Part shown: one piece after another, positions 22,587-34,335 of the stretch
Numbering within the stretch: position 1 is the stretch's first letter
How the letters are laid out: each line of letters begins with the position of its first letter
Assembly (NCBI GenBank): GCA_030295235.1
Contig: AP026147.1
Coordinates: forward strand, 310,001 to 374,000
Origin: Fistulifera solaris
Taxonomy: Eukaryota; Bacillariophyta; Bacillariophyceae; Naviculales; Stauroneidaceae
Reading direction: 5' to 3'
DNA length: 64,000 nucleotides
The notes under the pieces: model-generated
The model's database searches: none
What the model was told of the DNA's origin: nothing
Seen by the model: only the letters and a program-made list of their open reading frames with translations
Position numbers and translations under genes: made by a program

Positions 22587-23708
22587 TTACGTTTCGATTG
22601 TTGCTGAAAAGGCAGACACATCCCATAGTAGCACGCGGCCGTCCAATCCCCCGGTTATGACACACGAATTATGCCAATCGAGGCTTTGAATAGTCCCCGT
22701 GTGACCTCGACCCAGAGCCATCAACTTGTTCCGATTCAAAATGCGAAGTCTTCCGTCCCAGCCGCCCACAGCTACCAGTCGCTCGGAATGAAGTCTCGCA
22801 CACGAAACACCTGTCTTTCCTGTGCGACTGGTCGACAATTGAGTCCGTACCCGTGACTGTATGGATTCCTCATCTTGTTTGCTTTCGACCCAAGAAATGG
22901 TATTTTGGTCATCTTTATCGCCAGCTTGACCAGCCACTGTCACTATAGAATTATTCTCTTTCCTTTCTTTCATATCCAGACCAATAATAGGATTTGAAGA
23001 TTCCAATTTCACCGAGCTGCACACACGAGGTTCCATGCGAATGTCATGATAAAAGACGTGCCCACTTTCCATTCCACAAGCAATCATGTTCCCCTCTCCT
23101 GCCAGCGAAGACACCATTCCATATTTGCGCAAATTTTCGGCTCCAGCTTGGGGTGATAATCCTGCCGCATGAAATACCGTCGTTCGGGCCGTGGACTGCC
23201 GTTCATCGTAAAGTTGTACGACGGTTTCGACCGATGTCGGTAAGAGCGTCCAGTAATTCTCGTACGAGACGGCCGCGCAGAACGTTTTCGACATGGTTTG
23301 AGTACTCGAAATGGTTTGATTGGTTTCCATGTCATGAAAGGAAACCGTCCCCGCCTCATCTTTGGTCTGCAAGAGAACTCGTCCGGGGCCCGCGCGTTGC
23401 AATGATAAACACGTTCCCCCGCGGTTGGGCGCTAAGGAATGCAGTCGATTGTGACCCTTCCAAAGAAAGGCATCTCCGCTTCTTTGGCCTGTGAAGTAGA
23501 GGATATTCGCGAAATCCGTCGTTCTTGCGAGATGATTCCGTGACGGTAGCATCCATTCGTCGGACGAGGAATTGTCATCACCATCGGGTGATAAGTGCTC
23601 TAACTCAGTTTTCGAATCAACCAAACACACGGCCGAAACGGCATCTTCTCTCGTAGAAGTGATTTGAACAGTAGCAAAGGGATCGAATGTAGGTTTCTCG
23701 CTCTTCAT
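22587..23708 (-). CDS. WD40-repeat protein, GNB1L/ASA1-like
   Basis: An intact 373-codon frame from ATG 23708. It is a beta-propeller with scattered WD-like repeats: ILYFTGQRSGDAFLW, a central MIACGMESGHVFYHDIR, then a well-kept C-terminal pair, VAVGGWDGRLRILN followed by GHTGTIQSLDWHNSCVITGGLDGRVLLWDV. The GGWDGRxR element with a following HTG...GGxDxRVxLW and the overall length resemble GNB1L and fungal ASA1, an ASTRA/TTT-associated factor in PIKK maturation. That family call is moderate; a generic WD40 scaffold is the safe reading. No signal peptide, so nuclear or cytosolic. It is divergent from the peptidase gene, 438 bp away. Confidence 0.75.
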   Translation of the reverse strand: MKSEKPTFDPFATVQITSTREDAVSAVCLVDSKTELEHLSPDGDDNSSSDEWMLPSRNHLARTTDFANILYFTGQRSGDAFLWKGHNRLHSLAPNRGGTCLSLQRAGPGRVLLQTKDEAGTVSFHDMETNQTISSTQTMSKTFCAAVSYENYWTLLPTSVETVVQLYDERQSTARTTVFHAAGLSPQAGAENLRKYGMVSSLAGEGNMIACGMESGHVFYHDIRMEPRVCSSVKLESSNPIIGLDMKERKENNSIVTVAGQAGDKDDQNTISWVESKQDEESIQSRVRTQLSTSRTGKTGVSCARLHSERLVAVGGWDGRLRILNRNKLMALGRGHTGTIQSLDWHNSCVITGGLDGRVLLWDVSAFSATIET

Positions 23709-24146
23709 CTGTTACCAGGTATAACTTTATTGGAGTCTCATTTTATTCATTCGTCTCAAAGAAGTCGAAAAACAAAAATGTAGGGCAGTCGAGGGGACGG
23801 GAGTACCGCAATAGTCTGCATTAAGCGCTTACTTAGTAAATTGAGTACCATAATGATTTCAAGCTTATTTTGTAGATAAGCAAGTTCAGACCGTTCCGAC
23901 AGGAGGATGTCTATACCCCGTCCGCCAAGCCAGAGGTGCGTGCTTGCGATGCCCACAACTGCAGCAACAAGCACCAAGGCAGCTTATTTATTTGTCAACA
24001 CAGCTCCTATTTATAATCTTATTTATTTGTAAGGAAAATCAGTCGCACACTTTACCTTCTGGAAAAACATTCAACTTTGCAGTAAATAAATCGATGAATC
24101 ATCCGTGAGAAGGGCCTCGCTGACAACTACACAATCGTTGCTGTAA
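23709..24146. promoter_or_regulatory. Divergent promoter region
   Basis: 438 bp between the WD40 and peptidase genes. No recognised element. Confidence 0.3.
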
Positions 24147-27100
24147 ATGAGCCGCATCTTTGGGAGAAAGAAGGGTCGTAAACAAAAAATGTCGACAATG
24201 ATTGAACCTGCGCATTTGTCGCCCGAAGCGGTGGCTTCGTTACCTCCTCCCGGTTCTGCGGGACCGAGTCAACCGGTCTTTGCACCCGATTCATCGCGTT
24301 ATTTGGCCTTTGTTTCGATTCAGAGTAAAGCTTCCACCAAGTCGTCGCCGTCACCGCACCAAAGTAACGCTCTTTACGCACCTCTCACAACGAGTTCCTC
24401 GAAAGGATTGTTCGGGAATGGAGGGAGGAACGGCGGGGCCGAAGCCGTTTGTGGCTCCCACGAGTTCCGAACGAGTCTTGATGTGTTTGGATTTAGAAGA
24501 GGCGCAAGGAGCGCCGACGCCACCCTACAAGCCGTTACTGCGATGGAACGCGCTGACAAGGCATAGCAGTAAGCGGCGCATGACCGATGTGGAAACCGCT
24601 CCGAGTAGTAATAGTAGTGCAGCATCCGCGAATGATAGTATGTCGCTGGAAGAAAAGCTCAGGAGAGAACGACAACGAGTATCCTCCGGAAGTTCGTCTT
24701 TAACACAATTCAGCTGGGCATGGATGAATCAATCCGACACGCGCTGGCTGCGCTTACTGATACCCGCACGAGGATGTTTGTATATTCAAGATGGAGTTCA
24801 TCAGCAGCAATCACACAATCAACACGCTCGCTGTCTCCACGACAAATCAATGACGGGCATTCCGGCGGCTGGACCGGCCATCGATCCTCAATTATCACCG
24901 GATGGCACCATGGTGGCTTGGACCTGTCAAGGGGAACTGTTTCTAAAAGGGGCGCACTGGTCAGCGGATCAACCGGCTATTCAATTGACATTCGGTGCCG
25001 TGCAAAATGAGGAAGAATGCATATCGCACGGCGTCGCGGATTTTGTAGCACAGGAAGAAATGGATCGATATCGAGGCTTTTGGTGGCACCCGGACTCAAC
25101 TGGTATTCTTTTTTGCCGTACCGATGAATCGAATGTTCCGCTGTATCGAATTATGCACCAGGATGGATCGGATGCTTTCATCGATGTCGCGAAACGCAGT
25201 CAAAATCCTTCCGGCACCACCCCTATCAGTCCGTCCTCCTCATCGAATGGTCTGGCCTATGAAGATCATAGATACCCGTTTGCTGGTAAACAGAATGCCC
25301 TTGTTAAGCTCGGCTTCATTCTGATCGACCGTGATTCTTTTGTCAGTGAAAGCCACGGGATGGAAAGTCGCGAAGATGATGCGATGATGCACGACATATC
25401 ACCCCAAGAAATGGCATCTTATAAGTGGGAAAGTTGTGTTTGGATTGATCCACCACGTGAAGCTCCGGAATATTTGGCTCGTATCAATTGGTTACCAGAT
25501 GGAAGTGTTTCGGCTCAATGGCAGAACCGGGCACAGAATGTTTCAGTTTTACAACGGATTGATTTGAGCGTCGGAAAAGGTCGGACTCTTGTACTTGAAC
25601 GAAGCGATGTTTGGATCAACCTGCACCATATGTTCAAATCGCTGCCACGCCCAATACATCCGAGCGAGTGTCTGGGGGCGGTCTTGAACCAGATATTCCT
25701 CCCCCTTCCCTACCCGTTACCGTCGGGAAGCTTCTCGTTTCTCTTTGCGTCCGAACGATCTGGCTATTCGCATCTGCACTTGTACACTTATGTTCCCGGC
25801 ATCAACGGCGATCAAGCCATTTTCATCAAAGCACTAACATCCGGCGAATGGATGGTCGAACAAATCATTGGCGTTGACATGACGAAAGACGTCATATACT
25901 GCACCGGCACACTTGATTCGCCTCTCGAGCGCCACTTGTATGCGATTCCTTTTCTGAACACTCGTCTTTCCTCGGAAGATGGGAGATCGTATGAGCAATG
26001 TTCAATATCTGGCGATTTCGATCCACTGTGCGCCGCACCAAACGGCGTCCGGCGTGGTTTAAGCAAAGTCATGCACGCACTAAAAGGAGGACGATCCAGC
26101 AGCAGTGAAGTGGGTTCTTCTTCTTTGGTGAAGCCGATACGGATGACGGAAGAAAGTGGTATGCACAATATCGTGATGGACGACAACTGCCGCTTCTTTG
26201 TTGACAGTAGTAGTGATTTGTCGAGACCGTCTTCTGTGAAGATTTACGAAATACCACAAAATGAAACGCCTATCTTTGTAAGAAGTGAAGCCAAAGAATC
26301 TGGCCGTTTGGCCATAAGGTTAGTTATGGTGCTATACGATGCGATGCGAGACGACAAAAACTTGGGCACCATTATTGGTACGTCGGCACCTTCTGAACGT
26401 TTAGCTAAGGCTCTACCGGCCCCTGAATTCATATCATTCCCTACATCGGATGGAGCTGAAAGCGCTACATGCTGCGCTCTACCGACCCGACCACAAACGT
26501 CATGGCCCTGGCCCCTATCCCCTTGTTTGCGCCGTCTATGGTGGACCTCATGTACAACGGGTAAATCGCTCTTGGTCTCAGAGTGCCGACCTACGTGCTC
26601 AAAGATTAAGGAGTTTAGGTTTCTGCGTCGTGAAATGTGACAACCGCGGTTCCAGCAGAAGAGGCACTGCCTTTGAAAGTGCAATTGCGGGGCGGTTTGG
26701 GAGGTTGGAAGTTCTCGACCAGGTGGCAGTGGTTCGTCAACTTGTAGCGAGAGGCATTGCGGATGGGTCCAGAGTAGGTGTATACGGCTGGTCATACGGC
26801 GGTTACCTTGCTGCGATGTGTCTCTGTCGTGCACCGGATGTCTTTCATGTGGCGGTGGCGGGAGCCCCTGTTACTAGTTGGGATGGCTATGATACACATT
26901 ATACCGAGCGGTACATGGGAACCCCGACGGACAATCCATCTGGTTATCGAGAGTCTGCCGTTTTCGATCACGTGCCGAATATGAGAGGAAAGCTCATGCT
27001 TGTACACGGTCTTATCGATGAAAACGTCCATTTCCGCCACACTGCCCGGTTGATCAACAAGTTGATTGCTGCTGGCAAAGAGTATGATCTTCTCATCTTC

Positions 27101-27268
27101 CCCGAAGAGAGACATTCTCCGCGGCGGCTCAGAGACCGTGTCTACATGGAACAACGGATCAGTGATTACTTTGTTCGTCATTTGGCAACCAATACGAGTC
27201 CAAGCGCACTAGATATTTTGACATCGATGGGCCCCGCAGGACTTAGAACAATGGCCGGCCATCTATGA
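24147..27268 (+). CDS. Prolyl-oligopeptidase-family serine peptidase, DPP8/9-like (two frame breaks)
   Basis: The ATG at 24147 reads [12 protein letters not shown]. After FVSIQS and a Ser-rich stretch the frame shifts near 24415-24425 (GGAGGGAGG) and continues through the DPP-type element [12 protein letters not shown], the propeller region ([24 protein letters not shown]) and many propeller strands. A second shift near 26448-26456 leads into the alpha/beta-hydrolase domain: [20 protein letters not shown] (oxyanion region), GWSYGG with the nucleophile Ser (about 26790), GLIDENVHF with the Asp (about 27015) and EERHSPR with the His (about 27113). About 1,040 residues in total, the size of DPP8/9 subfamily enzymes, which remove N-terminal X-Pro dipeptides in the cytosol. 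No signal peptide or membrane anchor, unlike DPP4. With both breaks repaired it is a complete active enzyme by motif. Confidence 0.85.
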
Positions 27269-28109
27269 TGAACGTTTATTCCAAGTAGAATCGATAAGCT
27301 ATAAGGCAGTCCAAAGATGATCGATGATCTTGACAAATTCATGCTCAAAAGCTCGCAACACACGCTAAGATGCTGTCGATAAACAATAGACGTCAACTAT
27401 CAACATACCCCTATCTTTGATACCAGGTAGTTCGTAGGATTTGTTCGAAGCCCTAGCTGAAGAGGGATCCTCTCGAGAGCTCGAGAGGTCTTCGAGTGTT
27501 GTGTGTTGGGACAGAACAAAGAGAAGGGGGAGGATTTGAAAAGCAATAAAGAAATCCTCTTTGATACTGAATTGTACTCAGGATATTGATCTCCCCTTCC
27601 GGACTGGTACCGAATTCGCCTATCACAGACAAGTCTTGCAGTTTCCATTTAGAGAAACTCCGAGAGACGCAGTATTAAGACCTATGTCGTCTTAGCGCCA
27701 AATGCTCTTTCAAGATGTATAGTGATGTGGAACTGGTACCCAGATTCCTAAGTTACAATACCGTGCGTCTTGACTGTAAAGGTGAAGGTATCATTTGTTT
27801 TCTTCCGCCTACTTCTTAACGAATACAAAAAGACAAAGTGTTTTTCTGTGACCACGTCTTCTTCTCCGTGCGGATTGCAACAGCGCAAGCCGCAACCTCG
27901 TTTGCAAACGACGCCAAAGCCCGCTGTTGCGCAAAAAGACTCAGAACGACAACGAAGGTCAAACATTCAATCCCAAGCAGATTATTTAGTTTATTCTCAA
28001 GCATTGCAATCAATTGAAGGTTTAAGAATTATTCGTCAGAATCATAAAAAAGATCATTAAGGTATCTCGTAACAAAGCAGTTTCTCCGCAAATTATACTT
28101 AACACAACA
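27269..28109. other. Intergenic; one inverted repeat
   Basis: No convincing gene; a 96-codon plus-strand frame at 27770-28060 lacks any recognisable feature. A short inverted repeat with 9-bp arms CCTCTCGAG/CTCGAGAGG lies at about 27469-27488. Confidence 0.4.
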
Positions 28110-29275
28110 ATGAAGCCCACAGCACGCGACAGCCCGAAGGTGAAGAATGCGGCAATGCAATTACCGATTCATGATAATTCCGAAGTGGATGAAATAGATT
28201 TGAGTGCATTAAGAGGAATGCCGATCGGCGATGACATGTACATGATGGGAAATAACAGTGATTTGGAGCTAGAAAACTTGGCGGAAATCGTGCCAAATAT
28301 CAAGGCTCGGCGTCGCGGTGTTGATGTTGCGGATGACGCCGGTAGCTTGCAACCGGATAAAAAAGCGACAATTTCCCGCATATCAGAGTTTCCGTCGAGG
28401 GAAATGATGCTACCTCGCGACGAGAAAGAAAAGAAAGGAGCGCTAGTGTCCATGAGAGCTTTAGGGGAGAAGAATTATCAGAAGCTGTGCCTGATCATGA
28501 CTATGCCAGCGCAGGGCATGCGTACGACGCTGACTACGAAGCAGTGCATGGCGGTGCGGATGCTCATTCGCAGGAAGGGTTCAGCGATTTTCCTGATTCT
28601 GACAACGAATCGGATCCCAAGTCTCCAGCCAAGGTTCCGAAAGAATTTGTGAACATGTCATCCGGGCAATCGATTTCAACCGCTACACAGACGAATGAAG
28701 TCCGAATGCCCATGTATTTACCTACTTTTAAACCAGCCACGGGTTGCACAAACGCATCGGATTTCATTGTGCGATGCTTCATTGCTCGGCTAAGATCCGG
28801 AATAACTGTAGTCAAGCACGGTCGATCTCGCTGGTGCAAGTCACGACTGCGCGTATTACACATTCACCCCGACGGTCGATCCTTGAGCTGGAAGCCGGCT
28901 GAGGGAGAACCCAACTCGGCGAAGCGCGCTCCCAAGCTTGATTTGAATACCTGCTTAGAAGTCCGACACGCCTGGAGTCCCGATCCGCAAAACCCCATGT
29001 ACACAGGAACTCAGGTTCTTCGACAAAAATGCGAGGCAGCTAACGCACACAAAAGCTTCGCGTTAATTTTCAAGCATCGCACGGTTGATATCACCGCCGT
29101 GACTGCCGATCAATGCAAAGTGTTAATGGAGGGCTTTTCGGCCTTGTGCTTCCGGTTGCAGCTGGCCACGATCGCGGCGCGCAGTGGCAAAAAGGGCCAA
29201 GCTATGCCCGAAGAGGACGGCGTTTCAACAACGGCAAGTGCCACTTTAACGAATACATCCGCCAAGGGTCGTTGA
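28110..29275 (+). CDS. PH-domain protein (one frame break)
   Basis: The ATG at 28110 reads MKPTARDSPKVKN. The N-terminal 115 residues are acidic and disordered; the frame changes by one base in the GGGG run near 28463-28467 (from SMRALG to EELSEAVPDHDY). A disordered Asp/Ser stretch and VPKEFVN follow. The C-terminal about 150 residues form a pleckstrin-homology domain of the PLC/kinesin-like type: DFIVRCFIARLRSGITVVKH, WCKSRLRVLHIHPDGRSLSW, LDLNTCLEVRHAW, SFALIFKHRTVDITAVTADQ and a final helix VLMEGFSALCFRLQL. Lys/Arg in the first loops could bind phosphoinositides. No catalytic domain follows, so an adaptor recruited to membranes is the inference. Confidence 0.7.
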
Positions 29276-29791
29276 GGTGGCGAGACTGCTATTTTTGATT
29301 CTGTTTTCTTACTTAAGTTATATAGATTGATTCTTTTATGACGTACGTAGTTAAATAGCTATTGGCGAGGAGTAAGGTTTGATAAAAGACCCTTGGACCG
29401 AGAAAGGTATCAATCATGCCTATAATTGCGTTCCTTGGCCTAGGATGACAGTCCATCCTGCGCCCGACATCCTTAGTCGTGCAGTCGTGCAGCGACCGAC
29501 GAATTGAAGAAGCGTTCCACGAAAAATGCGAAACAGTTGTTGCTTTGGGTAAGCTCAACTACGTCTACATTCTATTCGATACAAAGAAACAACTTAAGAC
29601 GCCGATGAGACAAAAGCTTGTGCGTTGGGAGAAGGAAGGATGGAAGGATCCATTCTTCGTGACACCTGCCGAGCGAGCAAAAACGTCGTCTTCGCATTCA
29701 CATAATTTCACCAAAAGATACAGTTCTCATCAACTTCGACATTACAAGCAAAAAAAACCGTCGTTTACATATTCTACATCTGTGAATAACC
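29276..29791. other. Intergenic, nothing recognised
   Basis: Holds the 3' end of the PH gene and the promoter of the plastid hibernation factor. A plus-strand frame that enters the next gene out of frame is a shadow. Confidence 0.4.
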
Positions 29792-30568
29792 ATGCGCTTC
29801 CTTTCGTTAATACTCTTGGCAGCAACCAGTCATGCTTTTGTTATGCAACCCAAGATAGGTCGCTTCCCATCGACTTTGAGCATGTCGACCGAAGTGGACG
29901 TGCCCATCATCGTGAACGGTCAAAATATCAATCTGACCCCGGCCTTGATTGACCACGTGAACAAGAAAATCGGTGCCCCTCTGAAGAAGCTGGCGAGTCA
30001 TGGTGCTGTCACGGAATGTGATGTGATTCTATCGGTAAACAAGAACCCCAAGGTGCGTCAAACTGCCGTCGTCAAATAATGACCGATGACCATTATCTCA
30101 CATTTCGTATTCGAATCTCAGGTCAAAGACAGCGATCGCGTGGAAGTAGTTACAAACTTGAAAGGAACCACCATTATTTGCAAGGTGGAAAGCCCCGACA
30201 TGTACAGTTCGATTGATTCCGTCGCCAAGGCACTCAGTCGTAAGTTGCGTCGTTACAAAGACAACCGTATTGCCGGTTGGCATGGAGGCAAGAATATGGG
30301 ACAGGACTTGCTCGAAGCGTTGGAAGCGGCGCGAGAGTTTGAGGAAGAAGCTGCCGCCGAGGAAGAGGAGGAGTTTGAAGATCCTGGAAAACCCGAAATT
30401 GTATCGATCAAATCATTTGATTTGGAGCACCCCATTAGCGTCGATGAAGCCGTCTTTGCGCTCGATTACGTGGACCATGACTTTTATGTTTTCCGAAACC
30501 AGGAGACGAATCAGATTAATGTAGTCTACAAACGCCATGTTGGAGGTGTCGGATTGGTAGAGCCCTAA
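29792..30568 (+). CDS. Plastid ribosome hibernation promoting factor, long form (HPF/PSRP1-like, two exons)
   Basis: Exons 29792-30052 and 30122-30568 join over a 69-nt GT-AG intron (AAG/GTGCGT...TCTCAG/GTC), giving 235 residues. The presequence MRFLSLILLAATSHA/FVMQP is a signal peptide followed by Phe, the plastid import motif of diatoms. Residues about 45-140 are the HPF/RaiA fold (NLTPALIDHVNKKIGAPLKK, ECDVILSVNKNPK, VEVVTNLKGTTIICKVES, DMYSSIDSVAKALSRKLRRYKD). An acidic linker follows, then the C-terminal dimerisation domain (IVSIKSFDLEHPISVDEAVFA, HDFYVFRNQETNQINVVYKR, VGLVEP). Long-form HPF dimerises ribosomes into inactive 100S particles during darkness or stress. The product acts on plastid 70S ribosomes. 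Confidence 0.93.
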
Positions 30569-31533
30569 ACATGGAGCCTGACGTGTCTCCCTTTACAATA
30601 AATATAGTAAACTGGCTACATGCTTCTAATCTAGATTCGTTTCTATAATTTCACCACTTTGGTTTTTAGTTATTTGGCAGTGCTTGCGATGACAGTTAGA
30701 CTATCGGGTATTAGCTTGTTTTGTCACCACTAGACTCGAGTACTTTGTATTTATTGGTCGATAAAGAACGCGACAGAAAGAGTAACGAGTACATGGTCGG
30801 CCAGTAGCAAGCGTCTTAGAAGCGTGGGCGAACCGTTGCCGAAGCTAACTCACGGTATAGGATGCGCTAAATTTTTTACTGTGCACACTAGAAATGAAAG
30901 AGATCAGAGTCGAAGAATCGATGCAAATCACTAAAAATAATGATTTTACTAAGTATTTGCTGCTTTATAAGCATTATAAATTGGCAATGCTTCAAGAAGA
31001 GGCGGGAGTTAGTGAGCATAAAGTCAATTGCCAGCTCGAGAATAAATTGACTCATGACTGAGATACAGCCGTGACGAAAAACGGACAACACATTGGCCTA
31101 TAGTTAATATCGCAAGGACCGGAAGCCATTGACGCATTTATTTCTAATGATGCTACATTACTAATTGTCACCTTTTAAAAGGTTTTCGATGGGTAATGCT
31201 AAAGAACAGACGAAATTTAAACAGGATAGACTCGAATTTCGGCTCGAGAAATTATTGACTCATGACTGAGATACAGTCGTGGCGAAAACGGACAACACAT
31301 TGGCTCATAGTCCTTCCTGCGATGACGTTCCTTTCAAGATCGCGAAAGTTGAGGTTGGCGGGTCGTCGGTTTTTTCAACGAAAAAGGTAAAAGCCAATTA
31401 CAAGATAAGTAATGTTGCTATGCTAATACAACAACTCACTTGGATATATATTTATTTACAGTAATCAATATTCCCAAAAGCGGGCCTCGCAGTAGATCCG
31501 ATTCCGCGGAATTATTCTTTTACAAACCCGAAA
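30569..31533. other. Intergenic with dispersed tandem repeat
   Basis: 965 bp between two plastid-protein genes. It contains two copies of the hairpin repeat (see separate entry); otherwise nothing. Confidence 0.5.
31031..31310. repeat. Two copies of a ~207-bp-period hairpin repeat (locus 1)
   Basis: Two about 73-bp cores, at 31031-31104 and 31238-31310, are nearly identical (AGCTCGAG, TTGACTCATGACTGAGATACAG, CGGACAACACATTGG, TATAGT/CATAGT) and repeat at a 207-bp period. Each contains an inverted repeat CATGACTG-AGATA-CAG[TC]CGTG. A diverged relative of the same core occurs three times at 61.0-61.5 kb. No coding capacity. Confidence 0.7.
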
Positions 31534-32481
31534 ATGAGGCATTATTTTCACAACGTTTTTTTGGCCGTACTCGCCTTGGCGACGAAAGTGAGTGCTTTCT
31601 CTACAACAGGTTCGACTTATCGGCATACAGTTCAGCTGTCACTTTCATCAAACGACTCCTCATCGGAACAGCGTCGGACGATTCTGCGGCATCTTCTGAC
31701 CGGCTGGACAGTTCTGACGCCATCGGCATGGGCCGACGAAGAATCCTTTGCAGCGATATCTGCCCGTGCGAACCAAATTTCACAAGATATGAACAAAGAA
31801 GCGGCACAAGTTGCCATCACACAACGTTCGAACGATAAAACAGCTTACGATTTTTCTCTGCCGATGGAAGGGAAGAACACTCCGTTTAAGGATATTATTG
31901 GTCAGTCGATGACAGAATCGGGCGATGCTCGAGTCAAGGCAATTTTAGTGGTCAATTTGAAACAAGATGATCCTATTGCACGAAAGACGATTCCGGAACT
32001 TATCGCTTTGGCTACCAAATATGGCCGTGACACCGGTGCTCTGCGGGTGATTGTGTCTCCGTCGGATCAGGGATACTATGAACCCGATACGTCGCAACTG
32101 ATTCGTCTCAAGCTAGCTTCCGAGTACGGATATGGCATCAACCCTTCCACCATTGTTACGGATAAAGTCAATTTCCTTGGTACTGGGGCTCACCCTTTCT
32201 GGAGATGGTTACAAGCCAGCTGTCGTACGCCGGCAGGTCTGGGTCGTTTGGAAGGTAACTTTGAAAAATTCTTACTCGATGGACGAACGGGGTTGCCGTT
32301 ACGGCGTTACCCTCGCAAATACAAACCTCTCAATATGGAAGACGATATTGCTGCGGTGTTGAACGGAAAGCCACTTCCTCCTCCTCGCGCGAACTGGCAA
32401 GAAGAATGGAGAGCCGCTGCGGCGGAGGCTGACAGAGACACGTACCGCTTTCAAAAAGGTCTCAACTATTATGATCAGTAA
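31534..32481 (+). CDS. Glutathione-peroxidase-fold protein lacking the catalytic Cys/Sec, probable thylakoid lumen
   Basis: An intact 315-codon frame. The presequence has two steps: signal peptide FLAVLALATKVSA/FSTTG for plastid entry, then EQRRTILRHLLTGWTVLTPSAWA/DEE, a twin-arginine-like lumenal transfer sequence ending AWA. The mature part has the C-terminal half of the GPx fold: ILVVNLKQDD at the strand where GPx carries its catalytic Cys/Sec, LIALATKYG, and HPFWRWLQAS followed by LGRLEGNFEKFLLDGRTGLPLRRY, the GPx signature WNFxKFLVDRxGxxVxRY with the active-site Trp replaced by Glu (LEGNFEKF). The peroxidatic residue is absent, so classical peroxidase activity is unlikely. A structural or redox-sensing lumenal role is inference. 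Confidence 0.75.
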   Translation: MRHYFHNVFLAVLALATKVSAFSTTGSTYRHTVQLSLSSNDSSSEQRRTILRHLLTGWTVLTPSAWADEESFAAISARANQISQDMNKEAAQVAITQRSNDKTAYDFSLPMEGKNTPFKDIIGQSMTESGDARVKAILVVNLKQDDPIARKTIPELIALATKYGRDTGALRVIVSPSDQGYYEPDTSQLIRLKLASEYGYGINPSTIVTDKVNFLGTGAHPFWRWLQASCRTPAGLGRLEGNFEKFLLDGRTGLPLRRYPRKYKPLNMEDDIAAVLNGKPLPPPRANWQEEWRAAAAEADRDTYRFQKGLNYYDQ

Positions 32482-32653
32482 TAAAAAAGTCGAGGTTTCA
32501 TCACGACGCAATAAGCGAAATAAAGCTACTATAAGTGCAGCACGACTAGGAAAACAAACAAACAAACATGTTAATTAGGGTGCTTGCAGTAAGGAATTGC
32601 AATACGATACGCAAGCACCATTTTATAAACTAGACACGGTCGAGTGATAAGTA

Positions 32654-34335
32654 TCACTCTGGCTGCTCTACCTTCTTTCGTCGGCCTGACCATAACCTCA
32701 TTCGAGATGCACGACTAAAGGTAGAGATTTCAGAAGCCCCATCTGCTGATAAGTTCGACAAACTGGTAGCATCCATAGTTTGCTTTCCTCCGCGACTAAT
32801 TCGCTGCTGGAATGTCTTTTTCTGGGAAGAAACGACAGGAGGAGTTGTCAATACCCCCATTACAATCTGTTCCATAGATCCGCTTAATGGGGAAGGGCGA
32901 CCTGAGGCCGTTTGGCTACGACGACCATCTTGCTGTGACGAGTTCAGTTCACGTAGTATATCTTGTGTTCCGTTGGATCTCTCATCTTTGTGATCGGCCC
33001 TAGAATTTTCTCGAGATTTTACGCTGCGCGGATCGCCTCGATCGTCACGAGCTTCTTGCCTTTGTGTATTCAAGGAAGGTCTAGATTTCGAGGCTTTAAT
33101 TGGTCCACAGGAGAATACATGTGCTATTGACGACATGAGACACCCTTCTTCCAAGGAAGGAGCTGTATTGACATTTTGTGAACTTGACTGTTCTTCGGTG
33201 TAAGAAGCGTCGCTGTGTCGGTCGTAGGAAAGATCTTCGCTTCCCTCATCATACGAGCAGCTATCATAGTAAGATCCTTCTGGCAGTTTCGAAGTTGACT
33301 GAAGATGCTGCACATCGTTATTTCTCATGATTTCTTCCTGCTGCTTTGGCATTTTAGGTGCATCTACGAGCGCAGATCGTCTCGCGAGTTCGCTTCCGTC
33401 CTCACTTAGATTGTTAACGAGCTTCTTTCTCCGGAAGTATAGCGATGTAGTTTTCGTTTGGTTCTCTGTCGCATCTTTCGGCTTCTCAGTTTCTACGGCT
33501 CGTTTTGAAAACAAATTTCTCCCGATACTGAATTGGGAAACATTATCACTGACGAACGTCTTGAATCGCGATGGTTGCGAATCATTTTCACTACCTGCCT
33601 CTGTATCCGTATCAGACTGAAACAAAGGGGCTGCTGACTGGGGCAGAATCCCACGTGTATTTCGAATATGATTCACGTTTGCATGGGGTTCTGAGGCATG
33701 CATGCTACCAGAAACGCTGGCTGCAGCTGTGTGAAATATCAAAGCCTTCTCTGGGTGAGCGCCACCTCCTACAGCCCGACCCGCGCTATTTCTCTGGTCC
33801 TCTATTTCCTTCCTAGCAGACACCACAGCCATCGCAGCAATTATTTCAGCTTGACGTCTCGTCGTCCTTCGAGAAAGAAGGTGCATGCCAGAGAATCCAC
33901 TCGTTGCCGAACGGGAAGGACTTAGAACCGACGAAGCTGCTGCTTTGGCAGTAGAAGATGCTGTTTCCAAATTTCCGCCATAAACTAAAATCGATTTTGC
34001 GGCTGCTGATGCTTGGGATACTGCTTTCGCTAGCATATCAGCTTCATCCGACACGGAAAGTGACCGATGGAGTTTCATGGAAATTTTTCCGGATGAGAGC
34101 TCGGCATCCCTCCCATTTGCCGTGGAATAATCCTCGAAATGCATCTCGTCCTGCAGATTGCTGATATTACGATACCTATCATTCAACAAGTAACACGCAA
34201 ACAGCCCTTCGTGTCGACATGAACGAGTTAGTCGCTTCTCAATTTGGTTCTCATCACAAATTCCAAACGCCGCCAAAATATGAAGACGTCGCAAGTTTTG
34301 GCGAGACGGAATATTGAGATTTGACTGTACCGCAT
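32654..34335 (-). CDS. Large disordered protein of unknown function
   Basis: The frame is open from 32654 to beyond 34294 but starts with a non-ATG codon. The first in-frame ATG is at 34144 (MHFEDYSTANG). An upstream ATG at 34335 would work only with a one-base shift near 34300-34310, so the start is unresolved. The chain is Ser/Arg/Gln-rich and mostly disordered. A short helical element AKSILVYGGNLETASSTAKAA near the N-terminus and a polybasic RRTTRRQAEIIAAMA segment are the only ordered-looking parts. No catalytic or zinc motif. A Cys-containing segment (MSSIAHVFSCG) sits mid-chain. No transmembrane segment. I do not recognise the family. Confidence 0.5.

Noticed and set aside
24202-24425. 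Upstream extension of the 812-codon peptidase frame
   Set aside because: Arg/Leu-rich nonsense composition; the real N-terminus is in the frame starting at 24147 and the frames meet at a break near 24420.
27770-28060. 96-codon plus-strand frame before the PH gene
   Set aside because: No domain, and out of step with the PH gene start at 28110.
29479-29952. 157-codon plus-strand frame upstream of the hibernation factor
   Set aside because: It overlaps the HPF start out of frame and lacks any feature; 5' region only.
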